Shown in pieces: positions 34,653 to 43,634 of a DNA stretch of 64,000 nucleotides. Location of the stretch: the NCBI RefSeq assembly GCF_002934455.1, contig NZ_PTIR01000006.1, positions 1 to 64,000 on the forward strand, read 5' to 3'. The translations under genes were made by a program, and so were the position numbers. The DNA comes from Trinickia symbiotica. Its GTDB lineage: Bacteria > Pseudomonadota > Gammaproteobacteria > Burkholderiales > Burkholderiaceae. Positions within the stretch are counted from its first letter, which is position 1; every line of letters begins with the position of its first letter. Below the pieces are notes generated by a model. It worked only from the letters and a program-made list of their open reading frames with translations. It was not told where the DNA came from and made no database searches.

Positions 34653-36343
34653 CCTGGTCTCACTCGCGTGAACGCCACCCGGCGGCGCGTTGCCTCGAAC
34701 GCGCCGTCGACATGGCGAAGACAGACATAGTCGGAAGAGTCGAGATCGCCTGGTTCGGGAAAGTCTTCCCTGTAGTGCGCGCCGCGCGAGTTCTCGCGCA
34801 AGATCGCGGCTTCCGTAATCGCGCGGCTCACGAGAGTGAGGTTGTGCAGGTTCATCCAGTCGTGCCACGACAGGTTGAAGCGCAAGTCGCTGCCGTCCAC
34901 GCCCGTGCGATCGAGCTCGGCTTCGATGTCCATCAGCGCGGCGCGCGCGCGGGCGAGGCCCGAGGCGTCGCGCAGAATGCCGACATCGCGCCACATGAGC
35001 TCGTAGAGCGCCTCCCGGATCGCTTCGAGATTGCCCGGTCGCAGCCCGAGCGGGCGCCGGCAGCGGTCCATTGCGCGCGAGATGGCTTCGCGGCTCGGCG
35101 CTTCGAAGCCGCACAGTTGAGTGGCCCACCGCGCGAGCGTATCGCCCGCGATGCCGCCGAATACCGTGGAATTGGCCACGCCGTTGCCGCCCAGCCGGTT
35201 CGCGCCGTGCACGCCACCCGCGTCTTCGCCAGCAACGAAGAGGCCCGGCAGTGTCGTCGAGCAGTCGCGCTCGAAGACGACCCCGCCCATCATGTAGTGC
35301 GCCGTCGGCACGACTTCAACCTGGTCGCCCGCGAGGTCGAAGCCGCAATCCGCGCAACGCTCGACCATGCCTTTGAATCGCTGCCGCACCGTGTCGGGGC
35401 CGAGATGCGACATGCGCAGGTAGACGCCGCCGTTCGGCGAGGCTTTTCCGGCTCGCAGCTCGCGGTAGATGCTGCGCGAGACGATATCGCGCGTGGCGCG
35501 CTCGCCGCGCGGATCGTAGCGGTGCATGAAGCGCTCGCCATTGCCGTCGAGCAGGTAGCCGCCCGCGCCGCGGAGGCCCTCTTCGAGGACCGTGCCCGTC
35601 ATGCGCGTATGCGTGCCGGCGAGAAGACCGGTCGGGTGGAACTGGACCATCTCCATGTCGCGCAGCGTCAGGCCCGCGCGCAAGGCCATCGCCATGCCGT
35701 CGCAGCTCTTGTCTCCGCTCGGCGTGTGGTACTTGTACATCGTCGGCCCGCCGCCCGTCGCGAGCAATACGCCTTTGGCCCGCACGAGCACGAACTCGCC
35801 CGATCGCATGTCGATCATGAGGACGCCCGCGAGCGCATCGCCGGTATCCGATTCGATGAACTCGACGGCACGGTGCTCCTCGAGCCGCCCGATGCCACGC
35901 GCCCATACCTGCTCGGCGAGCCGGTTGATGATTTCGATGCCCGTCTGGTCACCCTTATGAACGGTGCGATCGAACGTCTGGCCGGCGAACGCTTTTTGCC
36001 GGACCGTGCCGTCCGGGTTTCGATCGAAGAAGCATCCGAGCTCGTTTTCGAGCTCGTGAATGCGCTCGATCGCGCCGTTCACGAGGATCCAGGCCAGCTC
36101 CTGATTCGATAGCCACTTGCCGCCTTCGATCGTGTCCATGAAGTGGCGCTCCACGGAATCGCCGGGCGCGAGGGCGACGTTGTAGCCCCCCTGGACCATG
36201 CGCGTGCAGCCGCATTTGCCAAGCAGCCCCTTGACGGCAACGGTGATGCGAAGGTAGGGCGCCGCGGCATGTGCGTGCAGCGCCGCGAAGAGCCCGGCGC
36301 CGCCGCTGCCGAGGATCAGTATGTCGGTGTCGTATTGCTTCAT
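34589..36343 (-). CDS. Succinate-dehydrogenase/fumarate-reductase-like flavoprotein with altered active site
   Basis: 584 residues from MKQYDTDILILGSGGAG. The FAD site is GSGGAG (12-17), HPTG (His236) is present, and the substrate-binding His349 (TAHYMMGG), Arg285 (RDIVSR) and Arg383 (ANRLGGN) are conserved. The tail SRGAHYREDFPEPGD is typical of the family. Three departures stand out. Where SdhA/FrdA have the FAD-linking His (SHT...QGG) this protein has Cys46 (CTRMVQGG). The Thr of VTEG is Glu254 (LEEG). The loop between them is about six residues longer (GTHTRMTG). A dicarboxylate-like acid other than succinate is therefore likely. It is the last gene of the operon. Confidence 0.85.
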   Translation of the reverse strand: MKQYDTDILILGSGGAGLFAALHAHAAAPYLRITVAVKGLLGKCGCTRMVQGGYNVALAPGDSVERHFMDTIEGGKWLSNQELAWILVNGAIERIHELENELGCFFDRNPDGTVRQKAFAGQTFDRTVHKGDQTGIEIINRLAEQVWARGIGRLEEHRAVEFIESDTGDALAGVLMIDMRSGEFVLVRAKGVLLATGGGPTMYKYHTPSGDKSCDGMAMALRAGLTLRDMEMVQFHPTGLLAGTHTRMTGTVLEEGLRGAGGYLLDGNGERFMHRYDPRGERATRDIVSRSIYRELRAGKASPNGGVYLRMSHLGPDTVRQRFKGMVERCADCGFDLAGDQVEVVPTAHYMMGGVVFERDCSTTLPGLFVAGEDAGGVHGANRLGGNGVANSTVFGGIAGDTLARWATQLCGFEAPSREAISRAMDRCRRPLGLRPGNLEAIREALYELMWRDVGILRDASGLARARAALMDIEAELDRTGVDGSDLRFNLSWHDWMNLHNLTLVSRAITEAAILRENSRGAHYREDFPEPGDLDSSDYVCLRHVDGAFEATRRRVAFTRVRPGQSLIDAAPASPVVSAGMSMK

Positions 36344-36350
36344 GATGCAA

Positions 36351-36962
36351 TCAAGCCTTGATGCCGAGCGACTGCAGCACGGCTTTGCGCTTTTCCTGAC
36401 TGTCTCGCTGGACGGTCGAGTAGAGGCTCGCTCCGTGGCTGTCCATCGCCACGAGCAAAGGGCCGAACTCCTTGATCCGGAAACGCCAGAGCGATTCGGG
36501 GTTAAGGTCGTCCAAGTCGACGTCCTCGATTTTCTCGATCCAGGTGGTCTCGAGGGCGGCGGTGCCGCCGACGATCGCGAGATACACGCCGCCATGCGTG
36601 GCGAAGGCACAGCTCGACGCGTCGGCAAGTCCGCCTTTGCCGATCACGATGCGCACGCCATACTGCGCCATCAGCGGCTCGGTGAAGCGCTCCATTCGCA
36701 TCGAGGTCGTCGTGCCGATGCATACGGGCTCGTAGCCGGCAGGATGGGCATCGGAAGAGGGCACCTTACGCACGTTGGGTGCCGTGTGGATCACCGCGTG
36801 CCCGCGAAGGTCGAATCGCGTCTTACGGCCGCGGTCGAACATATGAATCTGCGTCGCATCGCGAATGCCGAACAGCGTGCCGGTGAGCGTTACCGTGTCT
36901 CCGACGCGAAGCGCGCGCGCCTCGCTTTCGGTAATGGGAGTGGTGAGCCGATAATGCGCCAT
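36351..36962 (-). CDS. Class I fumarase / L-tartrate dehydratase-like hydro-lyase, beta subunit
   Basis: 203 residues of the Fe-S hydro-lyase beta family (FumA C-terminal domain, TtdB). Visible are the GIRDATQIHMFDRG segment, IHTAPNVRK, the substrate loop GTTTSMRMERF and VIGKGGLADASS. From memory TtdB and FumA read H/YAGP and GPTTS where this protein has HTAP and GTTTS, so two loop positions near the substrate differ. It pairs with the alpha subunit encoded just upstream and sits 7 bp before the flavoprotein gene. The reaction is expected to be reversible trans hydration of an unsaturated diacid. Confidence 0.87.
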   Translation of the reverse strand: MAHYRLTTPITESEARALRVGDTVTLTGTLFGIRDATQIHMFDRGRKTRFDLRGHAVIHTAPNVRKVPSSDAHPAGYEPVCIGTTTSMRMERFTEPLMAQYGVRIVIGKGGLADASSCAFATHGGVYLAIVGGTAALETTWIEKIEDVDLDDLNPESLWRFRIKEFGPLLVAMDSHGASLYSTVQRDSQEKRKAVLQSLGIKA

Positions 36963-36998
36963 CGTGAGTCCTTCTTTCGCAGGGCGTGCGTTCGCCGA

Positions 36999-37868
36999 TC
37001 AGTAGCCGTACTCGACACCCGCGGCCGAGATCGTTGCTCGGGCGCGGCGTGCAGAATGACACTGCATGTTGACGGCGACCGGGTTCATCGTGATGTGCGT
37101 GGCGGCGAGTTCGATGTGGACCGCGAACGATGTCGCGTCGCCGCCGAGACCTTGCGGACCGACGCCAAGCTCGTTGACGACGCTCGAGAGCTCGGCCTCG
37201 AGTGCCGCCCCATCGCTGTCGGCGCAGTGCGAGCCGAGCGCGCGCGTCGCCGCGCGCTTCGCGAGCCAGACGCAAACATCGGAAGTCCCGCCGACACCGA
37301 CGCCGACGATCGTCGGCGGGCACGTTTTGCCGCCCGCTTCCACGACGCAGTCGATCACGAAGCGCTTGATCGCATCGATGCCTTCCGCGGGCGTCGCCAT
37401 GCGCAGGAACGAGTTGTTTTCGGAACCGCTGCCCTTCGGAATCATTTCTATCTCGATCGTGTCCGGGCGCTCGTCGAATTCGAAATGGATCGCGGGTATC
37501 AGCACACCGCACGACGTATGCTCGTTGCGCCGCGTGAGCGGATGAACGACGGACGAGCGCAGCGGGTGTTCGCGCGTGGCGCGCGCGCAACCGTTTCTGA
37601 TGGCGTTTTTCAGCGCAATGCCATCGAGCGATATCCCGCGGCCGATCGTGACGTTGTAGATCGGCAGCCCCGTATCCTGGCAAAGCAGGTTATCGGCCGA
37701 TTCCGCCACGCTGATGTTCTCGCGCATGACGCCGAGCACGCGTCGCGCCGTCGCGTTCGTTTCCGATTGCTCGAGGCGGGCGATACCCTCCTTGACGTCG
37801 GGCGGCAGTCGCTTCAATGCCCGGATATAGAGCTCCTTCGCCACTTCCTCGATGAGATCCATGTCCAT
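36999..37868 (-). CDS. Class I fumarase / L-tartrate dehydratase-like hydro-lyase, alpha subunit
   Basis: 289 residues of the FumA N-terminal/TtdA family. The [4Fe-4S] Cys in the LLCQDTGLPIY motif (about 62-72) is clear. Further Cys candidates are in HTSCGVLIPAIH and KTCPPTIVGVGVGGTSDVC, and the SGSENNSFLRMATPAEG segment is also typical. It is the catalytic partner of the beta subunit. The gene is embedded between SDH-like membrane and flavoprotein genes, so the hydratase product pair is probably the SDH-like enzyme's substrate or product. Confidence 0.88.
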   Translation of the reverse strand: MDMDLIEEVAKELYIRALKRLPPDVKEGIARLEQSETNATARRVLGVMRENISVAESADNLLCQDTGLPIYNVTIGRGISLDGIALKNAIRNGCARATREHPLRSSVVHPLTRRNEHTSCGVLIPAIHFEFDERPDTIEIEMIPKGSGSENNSFLRMATPAEGIDAIKRFVIDCVVEAGGKTCPPTIVGVGVGGTSDVCVWLAKRAATRALGSHCADSDGAALEAELSSVVNELGVGPQGLGGDATSFAVHIELAATHITMNPVAVNMQCHSARRARATISAAGVEYGY

Positions 37869-37901
37869 CGTTTCGTCTCTCCTTTATCGCGTGCCCCGGC
37901 A

Positions 37902-38309
37902 TTAAAGCGTGAGCGAGAGCGCGAATGCGAGCCCGACGACGAGCGCGCCGCCGGCCGTCAAGGCGATCAGGTCCTTGCGCAGGCCGCTCCATGGCCCGAA
38001 CTCGATCAGCAGAATACGCACGCCGCCGATCAAGTGCGCGGCGAGCAGCGTCACCAGTCCCCACTCCGCAAACACGAAGGCGGGCTGCCGCGTGATCGCA
38101 AGAAACGATTCGAGCGCGCGCGCGCCGTGCAAAGCCGTGCCGAGCGCCCAAAAATGCGCGGGCAGAAAGAGGGCGAGCGCGACACCGGAGATCCGATGGA
38201 CGAGAAACGCCCACCAGGCGGGATGATTGCGGGCGCGTATATCGGCGCGACGTCCCGGTGTGGCGCCGCGAGCGCCCGTGCCGCCCGACAGCCATTCAAC
38301 ATTGCTCAT
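37902..38309 (-). CDS. SDH/fumarate-reductase-like membrane anchor subunit (second)
   Basis: 135 residues from MSNVEWLSGGTGARGAT; the ATG overlaps the previous stop (ATGA at 38306-38309). A 30-residue polar head is followed by three hydrophobic segments. The start of the first carries the HRISGVALALFLPAHFWALG pattern of SdhC/SdhD-type cytochrome b subunits, with His candidates for haem ligation. It would anchor the flavoprotein/Fe-S pair to the inner membrane and pass electrons to quinone. Confidence 0.82.
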   Translation of the reverse strand: MSNVEWLSGGTGARGATPGRRADIRARNHPAWWAFLVHRISGVALALFLPAHFWALGTALHGARALESFLAITRQPAFVFAEWGLVTLLAAHLIGGVRILLIEFGPWSGLRKDLIALTAGGALVVGLAFALSLTL

Positions 38310-38647
38310 ACGCCGCTCCCGACCAGCGCGAAGACCGCCCGCCAACCGGCGAGCGCAAGTGCAACGCCGACGGCCACGCTCGCCGCGCTCACCCCGTTGC
38401 CGCGCCAACCCAGCCATTCCTCGGCCACCCGGCGCAGGCCGATCGGCACGTGCACAGCCGCCGCGAGTACGAAGAACGAGTAGAACGCGCCCCATGCGAC
38501 GTTGCCGTGCAGCCGTGCCACGATCGCGGCGGCGTTGAGGCCGCCGTGCACGACGACGATCATGGTGACGAGATGGACCGTGACGCAAATGGCGAGCGCC
38601 ATGGCAGACATGCGCTGCCACCACCACGCGCTACCCCAGGCTCTCAA
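38306..38647 (-). CDS. SDH/fumarate-reductase-like membrane anchor subunit (first)
   Basis: 113 residues with three hydrophobic segments (ALAICVTVHLVTMIVVVHGG; VAWGAFYSFFVLAAAVHVPI; the C-terminal ASVAVGVALALAGW). TTG at 38647 is the likely start because GGAGG lies six bases upstream and the codon overlaps the Fe-S subunit stop (TTGA); an ATG 12 codons later is the alternative. Two His-containing helices suggest haem or quinone binding. Annotation as SDH anchor rests on position and topology because sequence identity in these subunits is low. Confidence 0.75.
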   Translation of the reverse strand: MRAWGSAWWWQRMSAMALAICVTVHLVTMIVVVHGGLNAAAIVARLHGNVAWGAFYSFFVLAAAVHVPIGLRRVAEEWLGWRGNGVSAASVAVGVALALAGWRAVFALVGSGV

Positions 38648-39378
38648 TTGCGCCCTCCTTTCGGCGCACGGCCGCCGAGACGTTTCAACCCCGCGATGCT
38701 CGCGGTCGGCGCGAGTCCTTTAGGACAACGCTCTGTGCACGAGCCGAGCGTATGGCAGGAATGGCAGCCCGCGTCATTCGAGACGGCGTGCAGCCGCTCC
38801 TGCTGCGTGGTGTCGCGCACATCGTTGGCGAGCGTCCACGCGCGGTTCAACGCCGCGGGCCCGAGGTATGAGGGATTCCATGCGACGACGTCGCAGCTCG
38901 CGTAGCAGACGCCGCAGCCGATGCATTCGATGCCGGCATCGGCCGCCTGTCGCTCCGGTGAACCCGGGTCCACGGTGGCGAAGGCGTCGTGTCGCGTTCG
39001 CTCGCCATGAAAGAAACCTTTCGCGTCGCGCCATTTATCGAAAAAATCGCTCATGTCGACCGCGAGGTCCTTGATGACAGGCAGGTGATTGAGCGGGGCG
39101 ACTTCGAGTACGGCGCCGGCATGGGCAACGACCTTTGAGACGTGCGTGCGGCAAGTCCATCGCGCGCGACCGTTGACCGTCATTGCGCAAGATCCGCACA
39201 TGCCGACGCGGCAGGCGAACCGATAAGAAAGCGTCGGATCGACGTGGCGCTGGATATGGATGACTACGTCGAGGACCGTCTGGCTTTCCATGCGCGGAAC
39301 CTCGAACCGCTGGAAGCGGCCGTGTTCGTCGCCTCGCCAGACATCGACTTGCAAAACAGGTTCGACTATCGTTGACAT
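38644..39378 (-). CDS. SDH/fumarate-reductase-like iron-sulfur subunit
   Basis: 244 residues with all three cluster sites. The [2Fe-2S] ferredoxin motif is ACRVGMCGSCAM...TC (about 55-75), the [4Fe-4S] motif CIGCGVCYASC is at about 157-167, and the last group CHSCHTLGSCTERCPKGL (about 207-224) corresponds to the [3Fe-4S] and remaining [4Fe-4S] ligands. The order Fe-S, anchor, anchor, hydratase alpha, hydratase beta, flavoprotein is unusual compared with sdhCDAB. It is the first gene of the operon. The promoter should lie in 39379-39500. Confidence 0.9.
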   Translation of the reverse strand: MSTIVEPVLQVDVWRGDEHGRFQRFEVPRMESQTVLDVVIHIQRHVDPTLSYRFACRVGMCGSCAMTVNGRARWTCRTHVSKVVAHAGAVLEVAPLNHLPVIKDLAVDMSDFFDKWRDAKGFFHGERTRHDAFATVDPGSPERQAADAGIECIGCGVCYASCDVVAWNPSYLGPAALNRAWTLANDVRDTTQQERLHAVSNDAGCHSCHTLGSCTERCPKGLAPTASIAGLKRLGGRAPKGGRN

Positions 39379-39502
39379 TGCTCGGTCGTCTCGATCGTTA
39401 TCGGATCAGCCGAGCTCAGTCTAAGGCGGGGGCCGCGCGCGAAACAGCCAAAGATTTTTGGGGCGAGATAAAGGGTTGATTTAGCTCGCCAGCCGCCGCA
39501 AT

Positions 39503-39534
39503 AAAAAAAAACCGCCCGCAAGAGCAGGGCGGCT
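39503..39534 (-). terminator. Rho-independent terminator of kup
   Basis: On the minus strand CCGCCC, a 9-nt loop and GGGCGG (39532-39512) are followed by nine T. It is 50 bp past the kup stop and isolates kup from the SDH-like operon downstream. Confidence 0.88.
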
Positions 39535-39586
39535 CACTGCAACCCAGGGCAGCCTGCGAACCCGATAGGGCCTCAGGCAGGGCGCT

Positions 39587-41512
39587 TCAAATCTCGACCT
39601 GTGCGCCAACCTCGATCACACGGTTGGCGGGCAGCTTGAAGAAGGCTGCGATGTTGCCGACGTTGTGCAGCATCGCCGCAAAAAGGCGCTCGCGCCAGAG
39701 CGCCATCCCACGGCCCGATTTCGGCACCACGGCCGCGCGGCTCAGGAACCACGAGGTCTCCGAGGGCTCGAACGTGAGCCCCGCGATATTGCACGATCCG
39801 AGCGCCTGCGGCAGGTCGACTTCGTCCTTGAACCCGTAGGTGACCGTGGCCCGAAAACAGCCCGGACATAAAGGCTGCATCGCAACGCGCTCACTATCGG
39901 GCACCCATGGCACTTCCTTCGTGACGACGGTCAGGAAAACCACGCGCTCATGCAGCACACGGTTGTGGAGCAGGTTGTTGACGAGCGCATGCGGCACGGC
40001 GTCCGGATTCGGCGTCAGGAAAATCGCCGTGCCGCCGACGCGCACCGGAGCGCGCGCGAGCAGCGAGGTCAAGTAGAGTTGGAGCGGCGTCGTGCCGGCG
40101 CGCACGCGCGCTTCTGCCAGCATCATTTCCCACCCACGGCCCCAGGTTGCCATGATCGTGAACATCACGGCGGCGATCACGAGCGGGAACCAGCCGCCTT
40201 CGACAATCTTCAGCAGGTTCGCGGAGAAGAACGTCGCGTCGATCACGAAGAAGAACGCCGTCGCGAACACACAGAGCGCCCAGTTGTAATGCCATGCGTA
40301 CCGGACGACGAAGAAGGTCAGGAACGTCGTGATCAGCATGGTCCCGGTGACGGCGACGCCGTAAGCGGCGCCAAGCGCGGTCGACGAGCCGAACCCGAGC
40401 ACGGCCGCGACGACCGCGGCAAGCAAGGTCCAATTGATGCCGGGCACATAGATCTGGCCGATTTCACGCTCGGAGGTATGGACGATGTTGATCCGCGGCA
40501 GAAAGCAGAGCTGCATCGCCTGCTTCGTCATCGAGTAAGTGCCGGAGATCACGGCCTGCGACGCGATGACGGTCGCGATCGTCGCCAGCACGATCATCGG
40601 GAAGATCGCCCATTGCGGAAAGAGCCGATAGAAGGGGTTCTGCAAGGCGCCGGGTTGGGCGAGCAACAGCGCGCCCTGACCGAGGTAGTTCAGCGCCAGC
40701 GCGGGGAAAACCATGCCGAACCAGGTGACGCGGATCGGCCGTTTGCCGAAATGGCCCATGTCCGCGTATAGCGCCTCCGCGCCCGTGAGCGACAGCACGA
40801 CGGCGCCGAGCGCGACGAACGCGAGCCATCGATGGTGCAGGCAAAAGCCGAGTCCTTGCAGCGGATCGACCGCAAGCAGGATCGCCGGCATGGCAGCGAT
40901 GTTGACGAGTCCGGCGATGCCGATCACGACGAACCAGAGCACCATGACGGGCCCGAATACGGCGCCGATGCCGCTCGTGCCGTGCTTTTGCATGAGAAAG
41001 AGTGCGATGAGCGCCCCGAGCGTCACCGGTATGACCCATGTCTTCAACACCGGCGCCGCGACCTCGAGGCCTTCGACGGCGCTCAGCACCGAGATCGCCG
41101 GCGTGATGACGCTGTCGCCGAAAAAGAGCGCGGCACCCATCACGCCGACGACGAGCAGCGCATGGCGCAGGCGCGGCTTCGTCGCGACGGAGGAAGCGGC
41201 GAGCGCGAGCAGCGCCATGATGCCTCCTTCGCCGTGGTTGTTCGCGCGCAGGATCAGAACGACGTACTTGAGGGAGACGACGACCATCAACGACCAGAAG
41301 ATCAGCGACACGATGCCGACGATATTGAACACGTTCAGCGGCAACCCGCTACCCGGACCGAAGACGGTCGATAGGGTGTAGAGCGGGCTTGTGCCGATGT
41401 CGCCGTAGACGACGCCGAGCGCGGCCAGTGCAAGCGACGACAGGGCCGGCCGGTGCGGGCCGCGTGCATCGATCCGCTCGGCTTCCGGTCCGGCGAGTGC
41501 GGGACGTCCCAT
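39587..41512 (-). CDS. kup: KUP-family potassium uptake protein
   Basis: 641 residues from MGRPALAGPEAERIDARG; AGGAGG lies five bases before the ATG, and longer frames are not conserved. The hallmark LAALGVVYGDIGTSPLYTL is at about 29-47. Further motifs are NNHGEGGIMALLAL and GALFFGDSVITPAISVLSA. Twelve hydrophobic segments and a cytosolic C-terminal part (from about 470, with VVFLTVVTKEVPWV) complete the family length. It imports K+ by proton symport and mainly serves low-pH or high-osmolarity conditions. Confidence 0.95.
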   Translation of the reverse strand: MGRPALAGPEAERIDARGPHRPALSSLALAALGVVYGDIGTSPLYTLSTVFGPGSGLPLNVFNIVGIVSLIFWSLMVVVSLKYVVLILRANNHGEGGIMALLALAASSVATKPRLRHALLVVGVMGAALFFGDSVITPAISVLSAVEGLEVAAPVLKTWVIPVTLGALIALFLMQKHGTSGIGAVFGPVMVLWFVVIGIAGLVNIAAMPAILLAVDPLQGLGFCLHHRWLAFVALGAVVLSLTGAEALYADMGHFGKRPIRVTWFGMVFPALALNYLGQGALLLAQPGALQNPFYRLFPQWAIFPMIVLATIATVIASQAVISGTYSMTKQAMQLCFLPRINIVHTSEREIGQIYVPGINWTLLAAVVAAVLGFGSSTALGAAYGVAVTGTMLITTFLTFFVVRYAWHYNWALCVFATAFFFVIDATFFSANLLKIVEGGWFPLVIAAVMFTIMATWGRGWEMMLAEARVRAGTTPLQLYLTSLLARAPVRVGGTAIFLTPNPDAVPHALVNNLLHNRVLHERVVFLTVVTKEVPWVPDSERVAMQPLCPGCFRATVTYGFKDEVDLPQALGSCNIAGLTFEPSETSWFLSRAAVVPKSGRGMALWRERLFAAMLHNVGNIAAFFKLPANRVIEVGAQVEI

Positions 41513-41943
41513 TTGCGCCTCCTGATTGTGTCGCACCACAGCAAACGGCTCGTGCGCCGCTGGCTGCGCGGGTCGTTCGTGTTCTTTTTTCGGAGCGGTC
41601 CGGGCGCCGGGGGATTCGTCGACGTCGGCATTAGCCACCGCAGCCACAACAAGTATAGGAAGTGCGCGCCCAAAACGCCGCGCGGGCCGCGGCCTCGATG
41701 GCCGTTGGAGCCTGACGGCTTTCCAGCGTGCCCGCCTTGCACCCGGCTCATTCACAACTGCCTCATGCCAACCGCTGTCGGGCTGTCGCCGCCGGGCAAA
41801 TCCGAGTCGGTTTCTCGCAACAGGTCGGCTGTGCATATTGCCGATATCGCCTGAGGAAACACGTCGATCCGGTTCGAGGTGACCCATTTTCCCGGGAGAA
41901 GAGTTGCTGCGCCGCCTCCCACGGCGCGGCGGACGATACCGCT
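41513..41943. other. Divergent intergenic region, kup / chemoreceptor
   Basis: In these 431 bp I see no credible gene, RNA or clear repeat. It presumably carries the promoters of kup (minus) and of the chemoreceptor gene (plus). A short T-rich run (about 41583-41592) is the only compositional feature. Confidence 0.5.
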
Positions 41944-43506
41944 ATGCGAAGACTATTCACGATCCGCTCGGGACTGGCCGCGACGATCGCGGGCTACACA
42001 CTGTTGCTCATGCTCGTCATCGCGGCCGCGACCTGGTGCATTTATGCGGCCAATGCATCGCTCGAAGCGATGTACCTCGACGACACGGCCGCTCTGCTCC
42101 ACCTGAAGACGAGCTCGGAACGCATGCTCGTGCTGCGGGGTGGATTTCGCGAGATCGAGCAGATCATCAGCGATGGAAAGGATGCGAAGCCGCAGATCGC
42201 GCGTTCGCATCAATTGCTCGCGCAAAGCAACGAAGAACTCGATGCCTATCGCCGCCTGCATGTTCCCGATGCGGCGGAACGATCGCTTCTCGACAAATTG
42301 CGGGCGAGTCGACAGGCGCTCATCGAGCAAGTGTTTCAGAAGTCCCTCTCGCAATTGGATGCCGATGACATGATCGATTTCCTGACGACGCAGCGAGAGG
42401 CGCCCGTCTCGCTCTTCACCGCGTACCAGGAGGCCATCGAGGAACTCGAAGCGTTTCAGGTCGCGCGGCAAAAAGCGCGCTTCGAGCGTGCGGATGCGCG
42501 CTTTCGTCGGGCGCTGTGGGCGCTCGGCGCAGCCGGCGTGCTCGCGCTGCTCGTGGGCTTGATCGCACAGCGCGCGCTCATGCAAGCGATCGTTAAGCCG
42601 ATCAACTCGGCCGTCGAACATTTCAACCGGATCGCCACTGGGGATTTGACGGGTACCGTTGCCATCGCGCGCGACAACGAAATGGGCTTTCTGCTGGGCG
42701 CGTTGAAACGAATGCAGGAAGGGCTGACGACGACAGTGCGCCAGGTACGCGCGAGTACCGACACGATCGTGAGCGATGCGCGCGCGATCGCCGGCGGCAA
42801 TCTCGATCTGTCGAGCCGTACGGAGCAGCAGGCGGCATCCGTGCAAGAGGCTGCCGCGAGCGTCGAGCAGTTGACGGCGACCGTCCAGCAAAACGCCAAC
42901 AACGCACGCAGCGCGCGCGCCTATGCGGCGGATGCGTCTCAGATCGCAACGCGCGGGGGCGAGGCGATGCAGCTCGTCGTCGCGACCATGGATGAGATCA
43001 CCGAAAGCTCGACGAGAATCGGAGGCATCGTCGGCGTCATCGACGGCATCGCGTTCCAGACGAACATCCTGGCGCTCAACGCGGCCGTGGAAGCCGCGCG
43101 CGCCGGCGAACAAGGGCGCGGTTTTGCCGTTGTGGCGGCCGAAGTGCGCAATCTCGCGCAGCGCTCCGGCGCGGCTGCCAGGGAGATCAAAGCGCTCATC
43201 GGCGAGTCGACGCAAAAGGTCGCGGGGGGCAGCAAGCTCGTCACGGAAGCCGGAGCGACGATGGCCGACCTCGTTCGGGCCGTGGAACGCCTCGACGCCA
43301 TCATGAGCGAGATCAGTCTCGCGTCGGACGAGCAGTCGACCGGCATCGAGCAGGTCAATATCACCGTGACGCAAATGGAAGAATCGATGCAGCGTAACGC
43401 CGCGCTCGTGGAGGAGGCGTCGGCCGTCGCGATGTCGCTCGAAGAGCAGAGTTGCCGATTGAGCGAGGCTGTCGCTCGATTCAGCTTGCGGAATGATGGA
43501 GGATAA
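41944..43506 (+). CDS. Methyl-accepting chemotaxis protein, helical-bundle sensor type
   Basis: 520 residues. TM1 is at about 11-34, a helical periplasmic domain of about 155 residues (charged, no Cache signature) follows, TM2 is at about 191-209, HAMP at 211-263 and the signalling helices at 270-505. The hairpin tip [20 protein letters not shown] (367-386) is perfectly conserved. There is no C-terminal CheR/CheB-binding pentapeptide; the protein ends SLRNDGG. It signals to CheA from the inner membrane. The periplasmic ligand is unknown. The following gene is a sugar-acid dehydratase on the same strand, so sensing of that substrate is possible. Confidence 0.93.
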   Translation: MRRLFTIRSGLAATIAGYTLLLMLVIAAATWCIYAANASLEAMYLDDTAALLHLKTSSERMLVLRGGFREIEQIISDGKDAKPQIARSHQLLAQSNEELDAYRRLHVPDAAERSLLDKLRASRQALIEQVFQKSLSQLDADDMIDFLTTQREAPVSLFTAYQEAIEELEAFQVARQKARFERADARFRRALWALGAAGVLALLVGLIAQRALMQAIVKPINSAVEHFNRIATGDLTGTVAIARDNEMGFLLGALKRMQEGLTTTVRQVRASTDTIVSDARAIAGGNLDLSSRTEQQAASVQEAAASVEQLTATVQQNANNARSARAYAADASQIATRGGEAMQLVVATMDEITESSTRIGGIVGVIDGIAFQTNILALNAAVEAARAGEQGRGFAVVAAEVRNLAQRSGAAAREIKALIGESTQKVAGGSKLVTEAGATMADLVRAVERLDAIMSEISLASDEQSTGIEQVNITVTQMEESMQRNAALVEEASAVAMSLEEQSCRLSEAVARFSLRNDGG

Positions 43507-43634
43507 TGCGTCCCATGCGTGCCGACGCGGTGCGACGAGGATCGGCGCGAAACCGATCCGGCGTCGGCGGACAGGGCAGCTTCGACAATACAATGCGAAA
43601 CTCGGAGTCGATAGCCGCCGCCAGGAGGATGCAG

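Noticed and set aside
36321-38483. 720-residue plus-strand frame opposite the SDH/hydratase operon
   Set aside because: It lies antisense to four well-supported genes, is Arg/Ala/His-rich and has no motif. It is a GC-driven shadow frame.
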